From an uncultured Bacteroidales bacterium (GTDB lineage: Bacteria; Bacteroidota; Bacteroidia; Bacteroidales; UBA932), in assembly GCA_900320185.1 (NCBI GenBank), contig ONRD01000007.1, forward strand, positions 1 through 59,775: a DNA stretch of 59,775 nt, in the 5' to 3' direction. Every line of letters begins with the position of its first letter. Position 1 is the stretch's first letter. A model generated the notes under the pieces. It saw nothing but the letters and a program-made list of their open reading frames with translations, was not told where the DNA came from and made no database searches. The position numbers and the translations under genes were made by a program. Positions 59,680 through 59,775 of this stretch are shown here, one piece after another.

Positions 59680-59775
59680 ATCTGCACCCCAAAAGTTGGA
59701 CAAAAAAACTTTTGAGATGAAGAAGTATTATTATCCAGAGAAGATGGCGGCGATAGAGCTGCTTAAAGAGGGGAA
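59680..59775 (+). mobile_element. Left end of an IS3-like insertion sequence (partial)
   Basis: TCTGCACCCCAAAAGTTGGA, immediately ahead of a short leader and a transposase-like frame, resembles the terminal inverted repeat of IS3/IS150-group elements of Bacteroidota. The element continues past the right edge, so the other end and the target duplication cannot be seen. Confidence 0.55.
59717..59775 (+). CDS. Transposase OrfA-like start (partial)
   Basis: Nineteen full codons are visible: MKKYYYPEKMAAIELLKEG. The spacing of aromatic, basic and Ala/Leu residues fits the first helix of an IS3-type helix-turn-helix OrfA protein. Cut by the window edge; the call depends on the adjoining inverted-repeat-like sequence. 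Confidence 0.5.
   Translation, partial: MKKYYYPEKMAAIELLKEG

Overview
The window reads as the chromosome of an anaerobic, GC-rich member of the Bacteroidales (Bacteroidota), perhaps near Alistipes/Rikenellaceae or a related gut/rumen lineage; the rank below order is a guess. Evidence: a short primary sigma factor of about 286 residues without region 1.1; repeated -7 boxes of the form TAnnTTTG upstream of genes, the promoter such sigma factors use; a fused FeoA-FeoB iron transporter; an IorA without its usual ferredoxin tail; M64 peptidase, GH127 and golvesin-like proteins; and many tight ATGA or TGATG gene junctions. I found no tRNA, rRNA or CRISPR array. The left edge cuts a CoA ligase gene and the right edge cuts an insertion sequence.

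Region by region: 1-4.6 kb, two adenylating acyl-CoA ligases and an E2/CAT-like acyltransferase on the minus strand, with a small Spy-like periplasmic protein. 4.7-10.6 kb, exported Tat-type metallophosphoesterase and sugar-isomerase-like proteins, a membrane coiled-coil protein, Dabb protein plus acyl-ACP thioesterase, and a YiiX-like papain-fold hydrolase. 10.7-17.2 kb, eight co-directional minus-strand genes with an iron/Fe-S theme: NifU-like scaffold, GGGtGRT protein, C_GCAxxG_C_C protein, an RsbW-like kinase, an STAS anti-anti-sigma factor, a RIC-like hemerythrin, an atypical LuxR regulator and FeoAB. 17.3-22.7 kb, GtrA, purine nucleoside phosphorylase, a RelA/SpoT synthetase-domain protein, an APH-like kinase and a sensor SpoIIE phosphatase, which could serve the kinase/STAS pair. 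22.9-27.7 kb, a four-gene operon (iorA, iorB, aminotransferase, CoA transferase) for fermenting aromatic amino acids.

27.7-31.7 kb carries an NhaC-type antiporter, a CpsB-type phosphatase and a membrane nucleotide-sugar dehydratase, the last apparently driven from a triplicated 31-bp promoter-like repeat. 32-38.4 kb is housekeeping: YgiQ, ArgS and RpoD in one overlapping operon, preceded by HtrA. 38.6-45.1 kb holds dnaN, a DnaQ-like exonuclease, a degenerate FAH-fold protein, a metal-chelate binding lipoprotein, a MalY-type lyase and an M64 peptidase. 45.1-57.6 kb holds a glutathione peroxidase/GH127/MBL/TPR operon (minus) and an M28 peptidase/MsbA/CBM9-like/VanZ/golvesin-domain series (plus). 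The last 2 kb contains an L-cysteine desulfidase-family gene whose leader has been duplicated, then about 600 bp of low-complexity repeats and the left end of an IS3-like element.

The most interesting points are the partner-switching pair embedded in a hemerythrin/Fe-S/iron-uptake locus, the triplicated promoter repeat with an unexplained structured spacer, the duplicated leader that creates an overlapping 32-codon upstream frame, the degenerate FAH protein in the replication operon, and the acyltransferase whose catalytic His is replaced by Glu. All functional statements come from reading motifs by eye; no database search was run.
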